A stretch of 64,000 nt of DNA from UBA1181 sp963648205 (lineage in GTDB: Bacteria > Bacteroidota > Bacteroidia > Bacteroidales > Paludibacteraceae): positions 73,888 to 137,887 of the forward strand of contig CAVJCT010000042.1 of the NCBI GenBank assembly GCA_963648205.1. Direction: 5' to 3'. This document shows, piece by piece, positions 9,801 to 17,376 of the stretch. The notes under the pieces are model-generated. The model saw only the letters and a program-made list of their open reading frames with translations, made no database searches and was not told where the DNA came from. How positions within the stretch are numbered: the stretch's first letter is position 1; every line of letters begins with the position of its first letter. Made by a program: the position numbers and the translations under genes.

Positions 9801-10031
9801 GGTTTTCGTGGAGTATCCCATGTATGAGATCTCTAACACGTCTCCATTCTCAACAGAAATCGAATAATTTCCGTCAAAATCCGTAGGAACACCTTTCGTC
9901 GTTCCTTGGATCATCACGCTCGCACTTGGCAATGCGCCTCCTGAATCGGAGACCTTACCCTTGATGGTTCTTTCTGCCATCAAAGTGTAACAAGTGAAGA
10001 GCGCTGCTAAAGACAACAAAAATCTTCTCAT
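6855..10031 (-). CDS. susC: SusC/RagA family TonB-dependent outer-membrane transporter
   Basis: This 1058-residue protein has a signal peptide (1-18) and a carboxypeptidase-regulatory-like beta domain (about 22-105, GKVSDSGGALPSASVMI). A plug domain starting near EVVVEVGYGKMRKSDLTG contains the SusC signatures VRIRGTSTLTGNSSPLYVVDGMPI-like and KDASATAIYGSRAANGVI. A 22-strand barrel ends in the outer-membrane signature VVGLNFDF. It imports oligosaccharides into the periplasm using TonB energy and is the first gene of the operon susC-susD-SGBP. A good Bacteroidetes promoter lies 76 nt upstream (10107-10135). No adjacent anti-sigma/ECF pair, SusR or hybrid two-component regulator is present, so regulation is not visible. 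The symbol denotes family, not starch specificity. Confidence 0.95.
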   Translation of the reverse strand: MRRFLLSLAALFTCYTLMAERTIKGKVSDSGGALPSASVMIQGTTKGVPTDFDGNYSISVENGDVLEISYMGYSTKTIKVTAKTPSVLNITMEEDAQMMDEVVVEVGYGKMRKSDLTGSLSSVNEDALKSTSTVSVDQALQGRVSGVQVSASSGQPGAESSVRIRGTSTLTGNSSPLYVVDGMPIGGGKQSSGSNPLAAINPADIVSMEVLKDASATAIYGSRAANGVIMITTKKGSDAQAKVSYSGSFSVSSVGKSDRLDLMDLQEYASFYTDPTVMSAFKVSSADAELKAAALAGGKGTDWQDEIYRSAISHSHQVSVTGGNKETQFAFSLGYMNQNGVIINTDFQRFNGRFNLENQTKKWLRTGINLAYTHITQTKQKGFELSDDNSLNGIGVGGATDEAIFVQSLISKPSTAPTDFDGNYTELGSESSEIKTNPVRDANYSPIYVTKNNVLGNVFANIDFTKDLSWRNEFGVDYTNAEEQQFVPSQANAGNTQEFIERQNMYWRFSSTLNYGTNFGVSKKHRFGAMLGYEAWQATWSGYDMTKANYLDDNLFVDKKYQNTNLGEVQNITGYKGAQAMMSAFARLNYNYDERYLITATGRFDGSSTLAKDNRWGFFPSFALAWRADQESFIKDNDNVRKVISSLKVRAGYGQTGNAGSNMGYLPYYKQVRGLNGNGITYGTWLNNDLIWETNWQVNGGVDISFMRRDRISLTFDAFYKQNNDLIVKAEPGATLASTSDTYLYTGIPDINAGSMKNAGFDITLTTVNIDKQLGDHNFTWTTDVNFSLVRNEVLKLQSDSTSLNGNQYFKAATRTYCKSMVGHAPGLFYGYKTDGIIQNTDQLNSVKRFDGTDVGDINYVDVNSDGKIDESDKTFIGDPNPDFTFGMNNTLSWGPWSFNIFIAGSYGNDVYNLLRSKLEGMDRSNVNQLATVLDYAKVVTKEDGTKYVKNSNTNMPRPNSTANGSDDANTVSDRYVEDASFLRIQSVGLSYTLPKRCTEKMHMSNFKLSFNVQNVATFTNYSGMNPEVSNSSAILQGVDAGGYPLPRQFVVGLNFDF

Positions 10032-10106
10032 TTTTCTTTTTGACTATTATTTATGTGAATTAATATTCTACACGTGAACTCTATCGCCAATGAACAAAGT
10101 TTAGCG

Positions 10107-10135
10107 CAAATGTAACTTAAAAAAAGTAAATACAA
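10107..10135 (-). promoter_or_regulatory. Promoter of the susC operon
   Basis: On the minus strand TTG (10133-10135), an 18-nt spacer and a perfect TACATTTG (10107-10114) match the Bacteroidetes consensus. Transcription would start near 10100 and leave a leader of about 70 nt before susC. Confidence 0.75.
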
Positions 10136-10188
10136 GTCATTTTTCACTAAAAATACTTAACAATCGTTTCGTTGATACAATATTTTTC

Positions 10189-10228
10189 AAACAAAAAAAG
10201 CGAGAAGTTTTTATCAACTCCTCGCTTT
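10189..10228 (-). terminator. Terminator of the giant InlB-repeat gene
   Basis: On the minus strand a 13-bp stem with one G-U pair (outer arms 10197-10204 and 10221-10228) is followed by a run of seven T. It lies 23 nt after the stop codon of the gene at 10251-15125. The rest of 10032-10250 holds only the susC promoter and leader. Confidence 0.82.
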
Positions 10229-10250
10229 CTATGCGGTATTTGATAGGCTA

Positions 10251-13200
10251 TTATCTTACCAAAATTTTCTTCTCCTGGCCTACACTTTTTATGATATAAA
10301 CGGCTCCAGTACAGAAATCAAACTCTCTGTCTCTTCCTCTGTAGATTACTCGACCCAAAACATCCACTACGAGTACGTCTGCTGTTTCTGGAATTCCAGT
10401 AACATAGACTTTACCCTTTTCAGAGTAGACGATCAGGTTTCCTTTGGCTTTGAACTTAGCTGTGAGGCTCAAGTCGTGGGCTGGCATCGTTGCTGGCAAA
10501 TACTCCTCCCATCCTTTGAAGACATATCCGTATTTGGATTGTTTATCCAAGATGATGGAGTCGCCGTAACAGAAAGACTGCATTCTTGTTTCGCCGTCGA
10601 CATTCATCGTTACGGTGTAGATGTTTGCCACCCATACGGCATTTACTTTCACATCGTGGGCTGGCATTGTTGCAGGAATTTCCGCGTTCCAACCTAAGAA
10701 GGTGTAACCCTTGCGTTTTGGATCTTCTGGCACTTGGATAGAATCGCCATACGAGTAGTTGACCATAACCGTCTTCTTGTTCGTCGCATAGATGAAATCG
10801 TAGGTCTCTACCGTCCACACTGCATTGAGTGTCAAGTCTTTAGCAGGCATTGCCGATGGAACAGAACCCCATCCGCTGAAGGTGTAACCCTCGCGATCGC
10901 CCACCGTGATGGTCTCAATCTTCGCATTGTAGTCGAACGTATCGACAGCAATAGTGTCTTCTCTATCAATATAGGTTACAACATATTGATTGATAGTCCA
11001 TTGAGCCTCAACGGTTACATTGCTATCTGGCATCGTCGTCGGAATCTCAGCGTCCCATCCTGCGAATGTGTAACCCTCGCGAGTTGGATCTTCAGGAGCG
11101 ACCACTTCTTCGCCATATTTGTATGAAGTAACCGTTTTGTCATCGTTGGCAATCACAGTGAAATCGAATGAGTTTTGAGAGAAGACTGCCTCGATTGTTA
11201 CATCCTTAGCTGGCATTGTCTCTGGAATCTCAGCACTCCACTTTTCAAAGTCGTGACCTACCTTGACTGGATCTTCAGGAACGGTTACCGCTTCTCCATA
11301 CTCATATACAGTTACAGTGGTATCTTCATCAACGATGACTGTAAAGTTGTATGAATTGATTTCAAACTGAGCCTCAACAACCACGTTCGTGTCTGGCATA
11401 ATCGTAGGATATTCTGGAGACCAACCTGTAAACGTATAGCCTTCCTTCTCGGGATCAGCAGGGATTACCACCTCTTCTCCATATTTGTAAGAATGAATAT
11501 TGGTAACGCCATCTACCTTCTCAAACAACGCTACTGTCTGTGATTTGTAGATTGCACGGAGATAGAATCCGTAGGCAGGCATCGTTGCAGGAATCTCTGG
11601 CTCCCAATGGTCGAATATCTTTCCTGTTATAGATGGAGCAATGATATTCTTGATTTCCTCCTCGTATGCAAATTCGTAGTAGAAAGAATCATTCTCAGCG
11701 ATGGCGATGATTTCGTAAGTCTCACGAGTGAACAAAGCCTCAATCTTGACATCGTGCGCCGGCATCGTATTAGGGAAATCTTCACTCCAACCATTGAATT
11801 TGTAGCCCTCTTTTACAGGCTCATCTGGCACTTCGACTGACTCGCCATACTCATATTTCGTAGAATCTGTTTTGCCGTCAATCGTCACATAGACTCTATA
11901 TGAGTTGATAGTGAACTCGGCAACGTAGGTCAAATCGTTGGCTGGCATTGTCGAAGCGATAGACTTGTTCCAACCTTCGAACGTATATCCTTCCTTCTCT
12001 GGGTCTGCCACTTTCTCAATGTTTGCGCCATACTCGTAAGATACCGAAACCGTATCGCCCTCGTCTACCACCCAGTTGACTTTGTAAGAGTTGACTTTCC
12101 ACAAAGCAACGATGGTGTCGTTGTGAGCAGGCATTGTCTCTGGAATTGTCTTATTCCATTGATAGAATGTGTAACCCGTCTTTGATGGACTTTCAGGTGC
12201 TACGATTTCATCGGCGTAGTTGTATTTCTTATCCGTAGTGTCATCATCGACGATGGTTACGAAATAGTAGGCGTTGATATCCCAAGTTGCCTCGAAGGTC
12301 AAATCCTCGGCAGGCATGTTTTCTGGCACTTCATCGCCATTCGCATCATACCAACCTGCGAATGTGTAGCCCGTCTTTGTAGGATCATTAGGGACAACGA
12401 TTTTATTCTCGTATGGATAAGCACGTTGATCAACGGTATCACCCTCATTTACGAAATAAATGTTGTATGAATTGCGAGTCCACTTTGCAGAGATGGTAAC
12501 ATCTTCGGCAGGCATCGTCTCTGGAATCTCTTTATTCCAACCATCGAAGGTAAATCCTTCTTTCTCAGGTTCGGCAGGTGTTTCAATCAGAGCGCTATAA
12601 TCATAAACTGTTGTATCGCGAACCTCATCAACCACGGTGATGAAGTTGTATTTGAGCAACTCCATATTAGCAATGATCAACAGGTTCTGACCAGGCATTG
12701 TGGTTGGCACTTCTTGTTGCCATCCGTTAAACTTGTAGCCTTCTTCAGAAGGATCGGCAATAGAAACAGCATCACCGTAGGTATATCTGTATTCTGTAGG
12801 TTTACAGTTGACCAACGTTGTCAGAACATATTCGTTGATGGTCCATTGTGCCGTGACAACCAAATCTTTGTCTGGCATCGTCTCTGGCACTTTCACATCC
12901 CAACCTCTGAACGAGTAACCCGTCTTTTCTGGAGTCTTCAACGCTGGCAATTCAGTTTGATACTCATAATAAGTGGTATCGTTCAATGAAGGGTCTGTCT
13001 CATCATAAACCACAATGAAAGCGTAGGCATTAGCCGACCATCGAGCAGTCAACTCGACATTATGATCTGGCATCACCGTTGGAAGGTCATCACCCCAACC
13101 CAAGAAGTAGTAACCATCCTTCGTTGGATTCGAAACAGAAGAATAGTCGATTGTCGAATTATAGTCGTACGACTGTTTTACATAAACACTTCCATCTACA

Positions 13201-15125
13201 TTGAAGATAAGACTGTAAGAATTAACAGTCCATTGAGAGATGAAGGTGATATTCTTCGCAGGCATCGTTTCAGGCACATCCTCGCTCCAAGTCTTGAACG
13301 TGTAACCAGTCTTTTCAGGATTGCTCATCTTGCCCACCTTCGCACCATAATTATAATACAAGGTATCGTTGAGTGACATATCATCGGGATCGTTCACCCA
13401 AACCACACGATAGGTATTGATTTCGAACTGCGCATCCAAAACAATGTCTTTATCGGGCATCATATCTGGGATTTCGCCATTCCAACCTTTAAAGGTGTAA
13501 CCCTCTTTCTTTGGATCTGTATAGTTCAGGTTGACTTTCGCACCATACTTGAAAGATTTAGAGAGATACTCCTCATCATCCACCTTAAGCATGATGGTGT
13601 GAGTGTTAATCTCCCAGATTGCTTTGATAGTCAAATCACTAGCAGGCATATTGGTTGGTTGCTCCACACTCCAACCCTTGAAGCTGTAACCCTCACGGTG
13701 AGCAGGATCTTCCAGCTCATCCAATTTTTCATTATATTCTTTGATTTCCACAGTTGAATCCTCGTCCGTCGTGTAGACCACATAGCGATATTGTCGGATT
13801 TGCCACTTAGCCGTAGCCTCAACATTCTCAGCAGGCATCGTCTTTGGCAACGCAGGATCCCAACCCTCGAAATCATAACCCTCGTGAGAAAGATCTTTCA
13901 CAGAGACATTCTCCATATAGTCGTAAGTGATTGTATCCGCCTTAGGGTCAAAATCCAATCCCTTATTGAGAATCAAATCATATTGAGCCAAACTCCATTT
14001 TGCACGGATGGTATAATCGTTCAACGGCATTGTCGCAGGCACGGTCAAATCCCAGCCCTTGAAGACATAACCCGTGCGAGTAGGCGTAGCAACTGAGATT
14101 TCATCCCCATAATGCTTCACCTCCACAGTCGAGTCCTCATCCGTCGTGTAAACCACGAATCTATACTCATTGTGCAACCACTGTGCCGTGTAGGTATTTC
14201 CGTTAATCGCATCAGAAGCCACCGCTGGCAGTTCTGGCGACCAACCTTGGAAAGTATAACCTTTTTGAGAAGGGTCATCAATCTCAATATCAGAACCACA
14301 ATCAAAAGTTTTATAATAATCCGAGAGCGTAACGCCTAAATCTGCATTAGCAACTTTCAGAGTGATGGTTTCTTTATTAATAGTATTATTTCCAACAAGC
14401 AGCAAATCGCTCTTTGGCATTGTATCTGGAATCTCTTGATTCCAAACTACCGTATAACAGTCTTTCTTCTCTACTTCAATACTAATTGGATCGTATGGTC
14501 TTACTTTTTCATTTTTAATTTCAACACCATCCAAAATTGCCTGCAAATTATAATATTTTGCAGTAATTCGTATGTCTTTGAACCATGCGCGCAAATTTCC
14601 AACGTAAGAAAGTCGAACAACACGAGTACTGTCTTTTAGTTTCACATCAAAATAATGATCGTCACACCACGTTGAACAAGTACTATCTAATGTTGTTACC
14701 GTCCATGAATTACCATCAAAACTTTGAGCTACCCTCCACACCTGTGGCTTATAATTCAGCAACCTAATCATAGGACCTGTAGATGTAGTTTGACTTGATC
14801 CTGTAAAATATAAAGAGTCTGGGACATTCTTGAAATATATATACACGAATTTCTCACCCCAATTCCATCCACCACTAGAAAAATTGTTATCACCAACCTG
14901 AATTCCACCCTTATCACTATTCCAATAAGGTTGGTCTGTATCATCATTCTGTTCATACGCAGTCGTAATGATACTTTTATCATTAAACGTTGCCTCTGTC
15001 ACAGTCAACGGCAGTTCCGCCTGGGCCGCAACCACCTGAGGTGCTACGACGACAGCGCAGCCAATCAATATTTTAGAGAAATCTATGATTTTGCCAAACA
15101 AGTCTAAAATTGTATTTTTCAACAT
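10251..15125 (-). CDS. Giant secreted InlB-type repeat protein with T9SS C-terminal signal
   Basis: This 1624-residue protein has an N-terminal signal sequence (hydrophobic to about residue 34) and a beta-sandwich-like domain (about 36-195). About 21 tandem repeats of roughly 60-65 residues follow, each with the pattern YxYGxxxxxPxxPxKxGYTFxGW...PxTMPAxDxxxxAxW. These match Listeria-Bacteroides (InlB B / Flg_new) repeats, a beta-grasp-like fold seen in surface adhesins. The last 60 residues (VYVTGIPETADVLVVDVLGR ... GAVYIIKS ... KKILVR) match a type-A T9SS sorting domain, implying export by T9SS and cleavage. No catalytic domain is visible. The repeats are diverged from each other at DNA level, so the expansion is not recent. 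The gene is monocistronic, with a promoter at 15159-15190 and a strong terminator. The role as adhesin is inferred. Confidence 0.85.
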   Translation of the reverse strand: MLKNTILDLFGKIIDFSKILIGCAVVVAPQVVAAQAELPLTVTEATFNDKSIITTAYEQNDDTDQPYWNSDKGGIQVGDNNFSSGGWNWGEKFVYIYFKNVPDSLYFTGSSQTTSTGPMIRLLNYKPQVWRVAQSFDGNSWTVTTLDSTCSTWCDDHYFDVKLKDSTRVVRLSYVGNLRAWFKDIRITAKYYNLQAILDGVEIKNEKVRPYDPISIEVEKKDCYTVVWNQEIPDTMPKSDLLLVGNNTINKETITLKVANADLGVTLSDYYKTFDCGSDIEIDDPSQKGYTFQGWSPELPAVASDAINGNTYTAQWLHNEYRFVVYTTDEDSTVEVKHYGDEISVATPTRTGYVFKGWDLTVPATMPLNDYTIRAKWSLAQYDLILNKGLDFDPKADTITYDYMENVSVKDLSHEGYDFEGWDPALPKTMPAENVEATAKWQIRQYRYVVYTTDEDSTVEIKEYNEKLDELEDPAHREGYSFKGWSVEQPTNMPASDLTIKAIWEINTHTIMLKVDDEEYLSKSFKYGAKVNLNYTDPKKEGYTFKGWNGEIPDMMPDKDIVLDAQFEINTYRVVWVNDPDDMSLNDTLYYNYGAKVGKMSNPEKTGYTFKTWSEDVPETMPAKNITFISQWTVNSYSLIFNVDGSVYVKQSYDYNSTIDYSSVSNPTKDGYYFLGWGDDLPTVMPDHNVELTARWSANAYAFIVVYDETDPSLNDTTYYEYQTELPALKTPEKTGYSFRGWDVKVPETMPDKDLVVTAQWTINEYVLTTLVNCKPTEYRYTYGDAVSIADPSEEGYKFNGWQQEVPTTMPGQNLLIIANMELLKYNFITVVDEVRDTTVYDYSALIETPAEPEKEGFTFDGWNKEIPETMPAEDVTISAKWTRNSYNIYFVNEGDTVDQRAYPYENKIVVPNDPTKTGYTFAGWYDANGDEVPENMPAEDLTFEATWDINAYYFVTIVDDDTTDKKYNYADEIVAPESPSKTGYTFYQWNKTIPETMPAHNDTIVALWKVNSYKVNWVVDEGDTVSVSYEYGANIEKVADPEKEGYTFEGWNKSIASTMPANDLTYVAEFTINSYRVYVTIDGKTDSTKYEYGESVEVPDEPVKEGYKFNGWSEDFPNTMPAHDVKIEALFTRETYEIIAIAENDSFYYEFAYEEEIKNIIAPSITGKIFDHWEPEIPATMPAYGFYLRAIYKSQTVALFEKVDGVTNIHSYKYGEEVVIPADPEKEGYTFTGWSPEYPTIMPDTNVVVEAQFEINSYNFTVIVDEDTTVTVYEYGEAVTVPEDPVKVGHDFEKWSAEIPETMPAKDVTIEAVFSQNSFDFTVIANDDKTVTSYKYGEEVVAPEDPTREGYTFAGWDAEIPTTMPDSNVTVEAQWTINQYVVTYIDREDTIAVDTFDYNAKIETITVGDREGYTFSGWGSVPSAMPAKDLTLNAVWTVETYDFIYATNKKTVMVNYSYGDSIQVPEDPKRKGYTFLGWNAEIPATMPAHDVKVNAVWVANIYTVTMNVDGETRMQSFCYGDSIILDKQSKYGYVFKGWEEYLPATMPAHDLSLTAKFKAKGNLIVYSEKGKVYVTGIPETADVLVVDVLGRVIYRGRDREFDFCTGAVYIIKSVGQEKKILVR

Positions 15126-15158
15126 AGAAAATTAATTTGAATTAAGCCTAATCGGGGG

Positions 15159-15190
15159 CAAAGTTACTACTTTTTTAGAAACATTAACAA
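15159..15190 (-). promoter_or_regulatory. Promoter of the giant repeat gene
   Basis: On the minus strand TTG (15188-15190), a 21-nt spacer and a perfect TAACTTTG (15159-15166) stand 33 nt before the start codon. It points away from the twin hairpin units at 15218-15465. Confidence 0.65.
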
Positions 15191-15217
15191 GTGAGGGGGC
15201 GAAAAAGTGGAAGCAAG

Positions 15218-15309
15218 ATTTTGCAGAGTCAGAAAAAGGTTGCACATTTGCACTACCAGATTCCACCACGCTTCCCGAAGAACAGCGGACCAGGGTGGAA
15301 CTTTTTTTT
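15218..15309 (+). repeat. Promoter-hairpin-T-tract unit, copy A
   Basis: This is the first of two near-identical units 153 bp apart. It holds TTG (15221-15223), a 19-nt gap and CACATTTG (15243-15250), one base off the -7 consensus. A hairpin follows: outer stem ttccacc (15261-15267) with ggtggaa (15294-15300), inner stem cgct/agcg (15269-15272 with 15284-15287) and an 11-nt loop tcccgaagaac. Eight T follow at once. Read together this looks like a gene for an RNA of about 50 nt ending in an intrinsic terminator, or an attenuated leader. No ORF is present. Confidence 0.6.
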
Positions 15310-15370
15310 ACAGACTCTGTTGGTCAAAAAATCGAAAGTGAAAAAATTTTTCTAAAAAAATTAGAGAAAT

Positions 15371-15465
15371 ATTTTGCAGAGTCAGAAAAAGGTTGCACAT
15401 TTGCAGTGTCAGATTCCGCCAACGCTTCCCGAAGAACAGCGTACCAGGGCGGAACTTTTATTTTT
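15371..15465 (+). repeat. Promoter-hairpin-T-tract unit, copy B
   Basis: This second copy has the same spacing: TTG (15374-15376), 19 nt, CACATTTG (15396-15403). The outer stem is ttccgcc (15414-15420) with ggcggaa (15448-15454). The middle pair is G-C here and A-T in copy A, so both strands of the stem changed together. The inner cgct/agcg stem and the 11-nt loop are unchanged. The T-tract is interrupted by one A, and an ATG (15466) opens the Abi-like remnant right after it. This copy could therefore act as a 5' leader of that gene. Function unknown. Confidence 0.6.
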
Positions 15466-15663
15466 ATGGATCCTGTTACAGGTTTGTCTATGGAGTATTT
15501 ACATCAACCATTAGAAGTAGAAAAATTGATTTCTGTTTTGGAATCAAAGAATTTAATAGTAGAGGATAAGGATTTCGCAAGAAATTTCCTTGAGAATGTC
15601 AGTTATTTTCGATTCTCAACCTATCTTCAACCTTTCGAGGAGCAGTGCATTTTCGACAAGTAG
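15466..15663 (+). pseudogene. Truncated Abi_2-like (abortive infection) gene
   Basis: The remnant encodes 65 residues from ATG 15466, or 57 from ATG 15490. The stretch from PLEVEKLISVLESKNL through ARNFLENVSYFRFSTYLQPFE matches the start of Abi_2 / AbiD-AbiF family proteins (a helix, then 'L-x-x-x-x-L-x-x-x-x-Y-[YF]-R-[LF]-S-x-Y-x-x-P-F'). Family members run to about 300 residues, while here the frame stops after EEQCIFDK and the CoA-transferase terminator follows at once. It is therefore a 5' fragment that lost its body by deletion. A small intact protein is possible but less likely. Family assignment rests on about 45 residues. Confidence 0.5.
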
Positions 15664-15668
15664 AAAAT

Positions 15669-15702
15669 CAAAAAAAGCCGTTTCCAAAAGAGAAACGGCT
15701 TT
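15669..15702 (-). terminator. Terminator of the CoA-transferase gene
   Basis: A 10-bp perfect stem (15674-15683 with 15693-15702) is followed on the minus strand by a T run. It lies 24 nt past the CoA-transferase stop codon and could also end rightward transcripts of the Abi remnant. Confidence 0.85.
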
Positions 15703-15725
15703 CGTATATATAATAAGGTATAAGA

Positions 15726-17213
15726 TTAGTCCCACTTGGTGTTGCGCATGTCGCCGGTCTCTTCGAGGGCGATGTGCATCTTGAGGGCTTGCTTCAAAGT
15801 CATTGGTGTGTGGCAAGTGCCAGCAGCCATCTTCAAGTAGTCCCAAAGCAACTCTTTGTAGTCTGGGTGAACACAGTTCTCGATGATAGTCTGCGCACGC
15901 TGGATAGGCGACTTAGCACGCAAGTCGGCTACACCTTGCTCGGTAACAATCACCTTCACTGAGTGTTCTGAACTGTCTAAGTGACTCACCATTGGCACGA
16001 TAGCCGAGATGACACCCTTCTTCGCAACAGATGGGCAAGTGAAGATAGACAAGTAAGCGTTTCTTGCGAAATCGGCAGAACCACCCAAACCATTCATCAT
16101 CTTCTTTCCAGAGACATTCGTACTGTTGACATTTCCGAAGATATCGACCTCTAAAGCAGTATTGATGGCAATGACACCCAAACGGCGAACAACCTCTGGG
16201 TGGTTGGTGATCTCCTGTGGACGAAGCATCAACTTATCACGGAAGAAATCGTAGTTTGCGTAAACATCCATCAAAACATCGTCCGACAAAGTCAAAGAAC
16301 TACCGCTGGCGAAAGAGATACGACCATTCTTCATCAACTCAATAACAGAGTTTTGGATTACCTCTGTGTACATGGTGAAAGCAGGAATGTCTTGGCATTT
16401 TCCAAGAGAACCCAACACCGCATTGGCGATGTTACCCACACCAGACTGCAAAGGAAGGAACTCCTTAGGGATGAGCCCCTTGTGCAACTCGCTCAAAAGG
16501 AAGTTGGCAACGTTCTCACCGATCTTAGCAGTAACCGCATCCACTGGAGTGAAAGGAGCGATACCATCAGGCATGTTTGTTTGAACGACACCCAACACTT
16601 TGCTTTGGTCGATCTTCAAAGTAGCCGTACCGATTCTGTCGTTAGGATTGTAGACAGGGATCGCCTTACGATAAGGAGGGTTGATAGGCTCGTAGAGGTC
16701 GTGCATACCATGAATCTTAGCAGGATGGTGAGCATTCAACTCGATGATGATATGTTTAGCCTTTTCGCAGAGGGTTGGCGTGATACCGACAGAGGTAGTG
16801 AGGACGATTTCACCATTCTCAGTGATGTCGGCAGCCTCAATCATAGCGTAGTCGATTCCGCCCAAGAAACCATAGCGAAGATCCTGAGCAACGTGAGAGA
16901 GGTGCATATCAAAATATTGCACTTCGCACTTATTGATAGCCTCGCGCATGAACTTAGACGATTGGAAAGGAGTACGGAACTGTACAGCCTTAGCACGAGA
17001 GAGCGCACCGTCGATCTGGTCGCCAGTAGAACCACCAGTGATGAGACCAATCTTGAACTCGTTACCCTTAGCATGTTCCTCTTCCGCCTTTTTGGCGATT
17101 GCTTCTGGAACGGCCTTAACCGTACCCACAGAAGAGAAACCTCCGATACCAATTACATCACCATTTTTGATGTACGAAGCCGCTTCTTCGGCTGAAATAA
17201 ACTTATACGCCAT
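15726..17213 (-). CDS. Acetyl-CoA hydrolase/transferase family; succinate:acetate-type CoA-transferase
   Basis: This 495-residue class I CoA-transferase opens with SAEEAASYIKNGDVIGIGGF and carries GGIDYAMIEAADI and LPLQSGVGNIANAVLGSLG (the CoA-binding glycine-rich loop). The catalytic Glu is expected in the MYTEVIQNSVIEL stretch. Family members move CoA between succinate, acetate or propionate during anaerobic fermentation, and in Bacteroidales they serve succinate/propionate metabolism. A TTG codon two residues upstream is in frame, but ATG 17213 is the better start. A TATTTTTG -7 box lies at 17285-17292. It is monocistronic, with a strong terminator. The exact acid substrate is not decided by sequence. 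Confidence 0.9.
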   Translation of the reverse strand: MAYKFISAEEAASYIKNGDVIGIGGFSSVGTVKAVPEAIAKKAEEEHAKGNEFKIGLITGGSTGDQIDGALSRAKAVQFRTPFQSSKFMREAINKCEVQYFDMHLSHVAQDLRYGFLGGIDYAMIEAADITENGEIVLTTSVGITPTLCEKAKHIIIELNAHHPAKIHGMHDLYEPINPPYRKAIPVYNPNDRIGTATLKIDQSKVLGVVQTNMPDGIAPFTPVDAVTAKIGENVANFLLSELHKGLIPKEFLPLQSGVGNIANAVLGSLGKCQDIPAFTMYTEVIQNSVIELMKNGRISFASGSSLTLSDDVLMDVYANYDFFRDKLMLRPQEITNHPEVVRRLGVIAINTALEVDIFGNVNSTNVSGKKMMNGLGGSADFARNAYLSIFTCPSVAKKGVISAIVPMVSHLDSSEHSVKVIVTEQGVADLRAKSPIQRAQTIIENCVHPDYKELLWDYLKMAAGTCHTPMTLKQALKMHIALEETGDMRNTKWD

Positions 17214-17284
17214 CTTCAAATATTGTTTTTATGCAAAATTTTCGTTTTTATACAAATTGATAGTCAAACGACTTAAATTTCGTG

Positions 17285-17292
17285 CAAAAATA
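17285..17292 (-). promoter_or_regulatory. -7 box upstream of the CoA-transferase gene
   Basis: TATTTTTG on the minus strand is a perfect TAnnTTTG match 72 nt before ATG 17213. No well-spaced -33 TTG is seen. The rest of the 17214-17376 gap holds no other feature I can support. Confidence 0.5.
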
Positions 17293-17376
17293 CAACAATT
17301 ATGCGAGAGAACATAAAAATTGCAAGGAAAGATTAAGGCAAAATCACAAAAAGCGTTAACGGTGTGCGAGAAAGAG

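Noticed and set aside
10251..15125. Regular repeats as CRISPR or satellite DNA
   Set aside because: They are in-frame protein repeats of about 190 bp with diverged DNA, inside one long gene with signal peptide and sorting domain.
15295..15465. Extended reading frame upstream of the Abi remnant
   Set aside because: It would translate through both the hairpin unit and the T-tract from a non-ATG codon, and the peptide matches nothing.
16200..17195. A 331-codon open frame on the plus strand
   Set aside because: It lies antisense inside the CoA-transferase gene, has no recognisable motif and no promoter, and arises from codon bias of the real gene.
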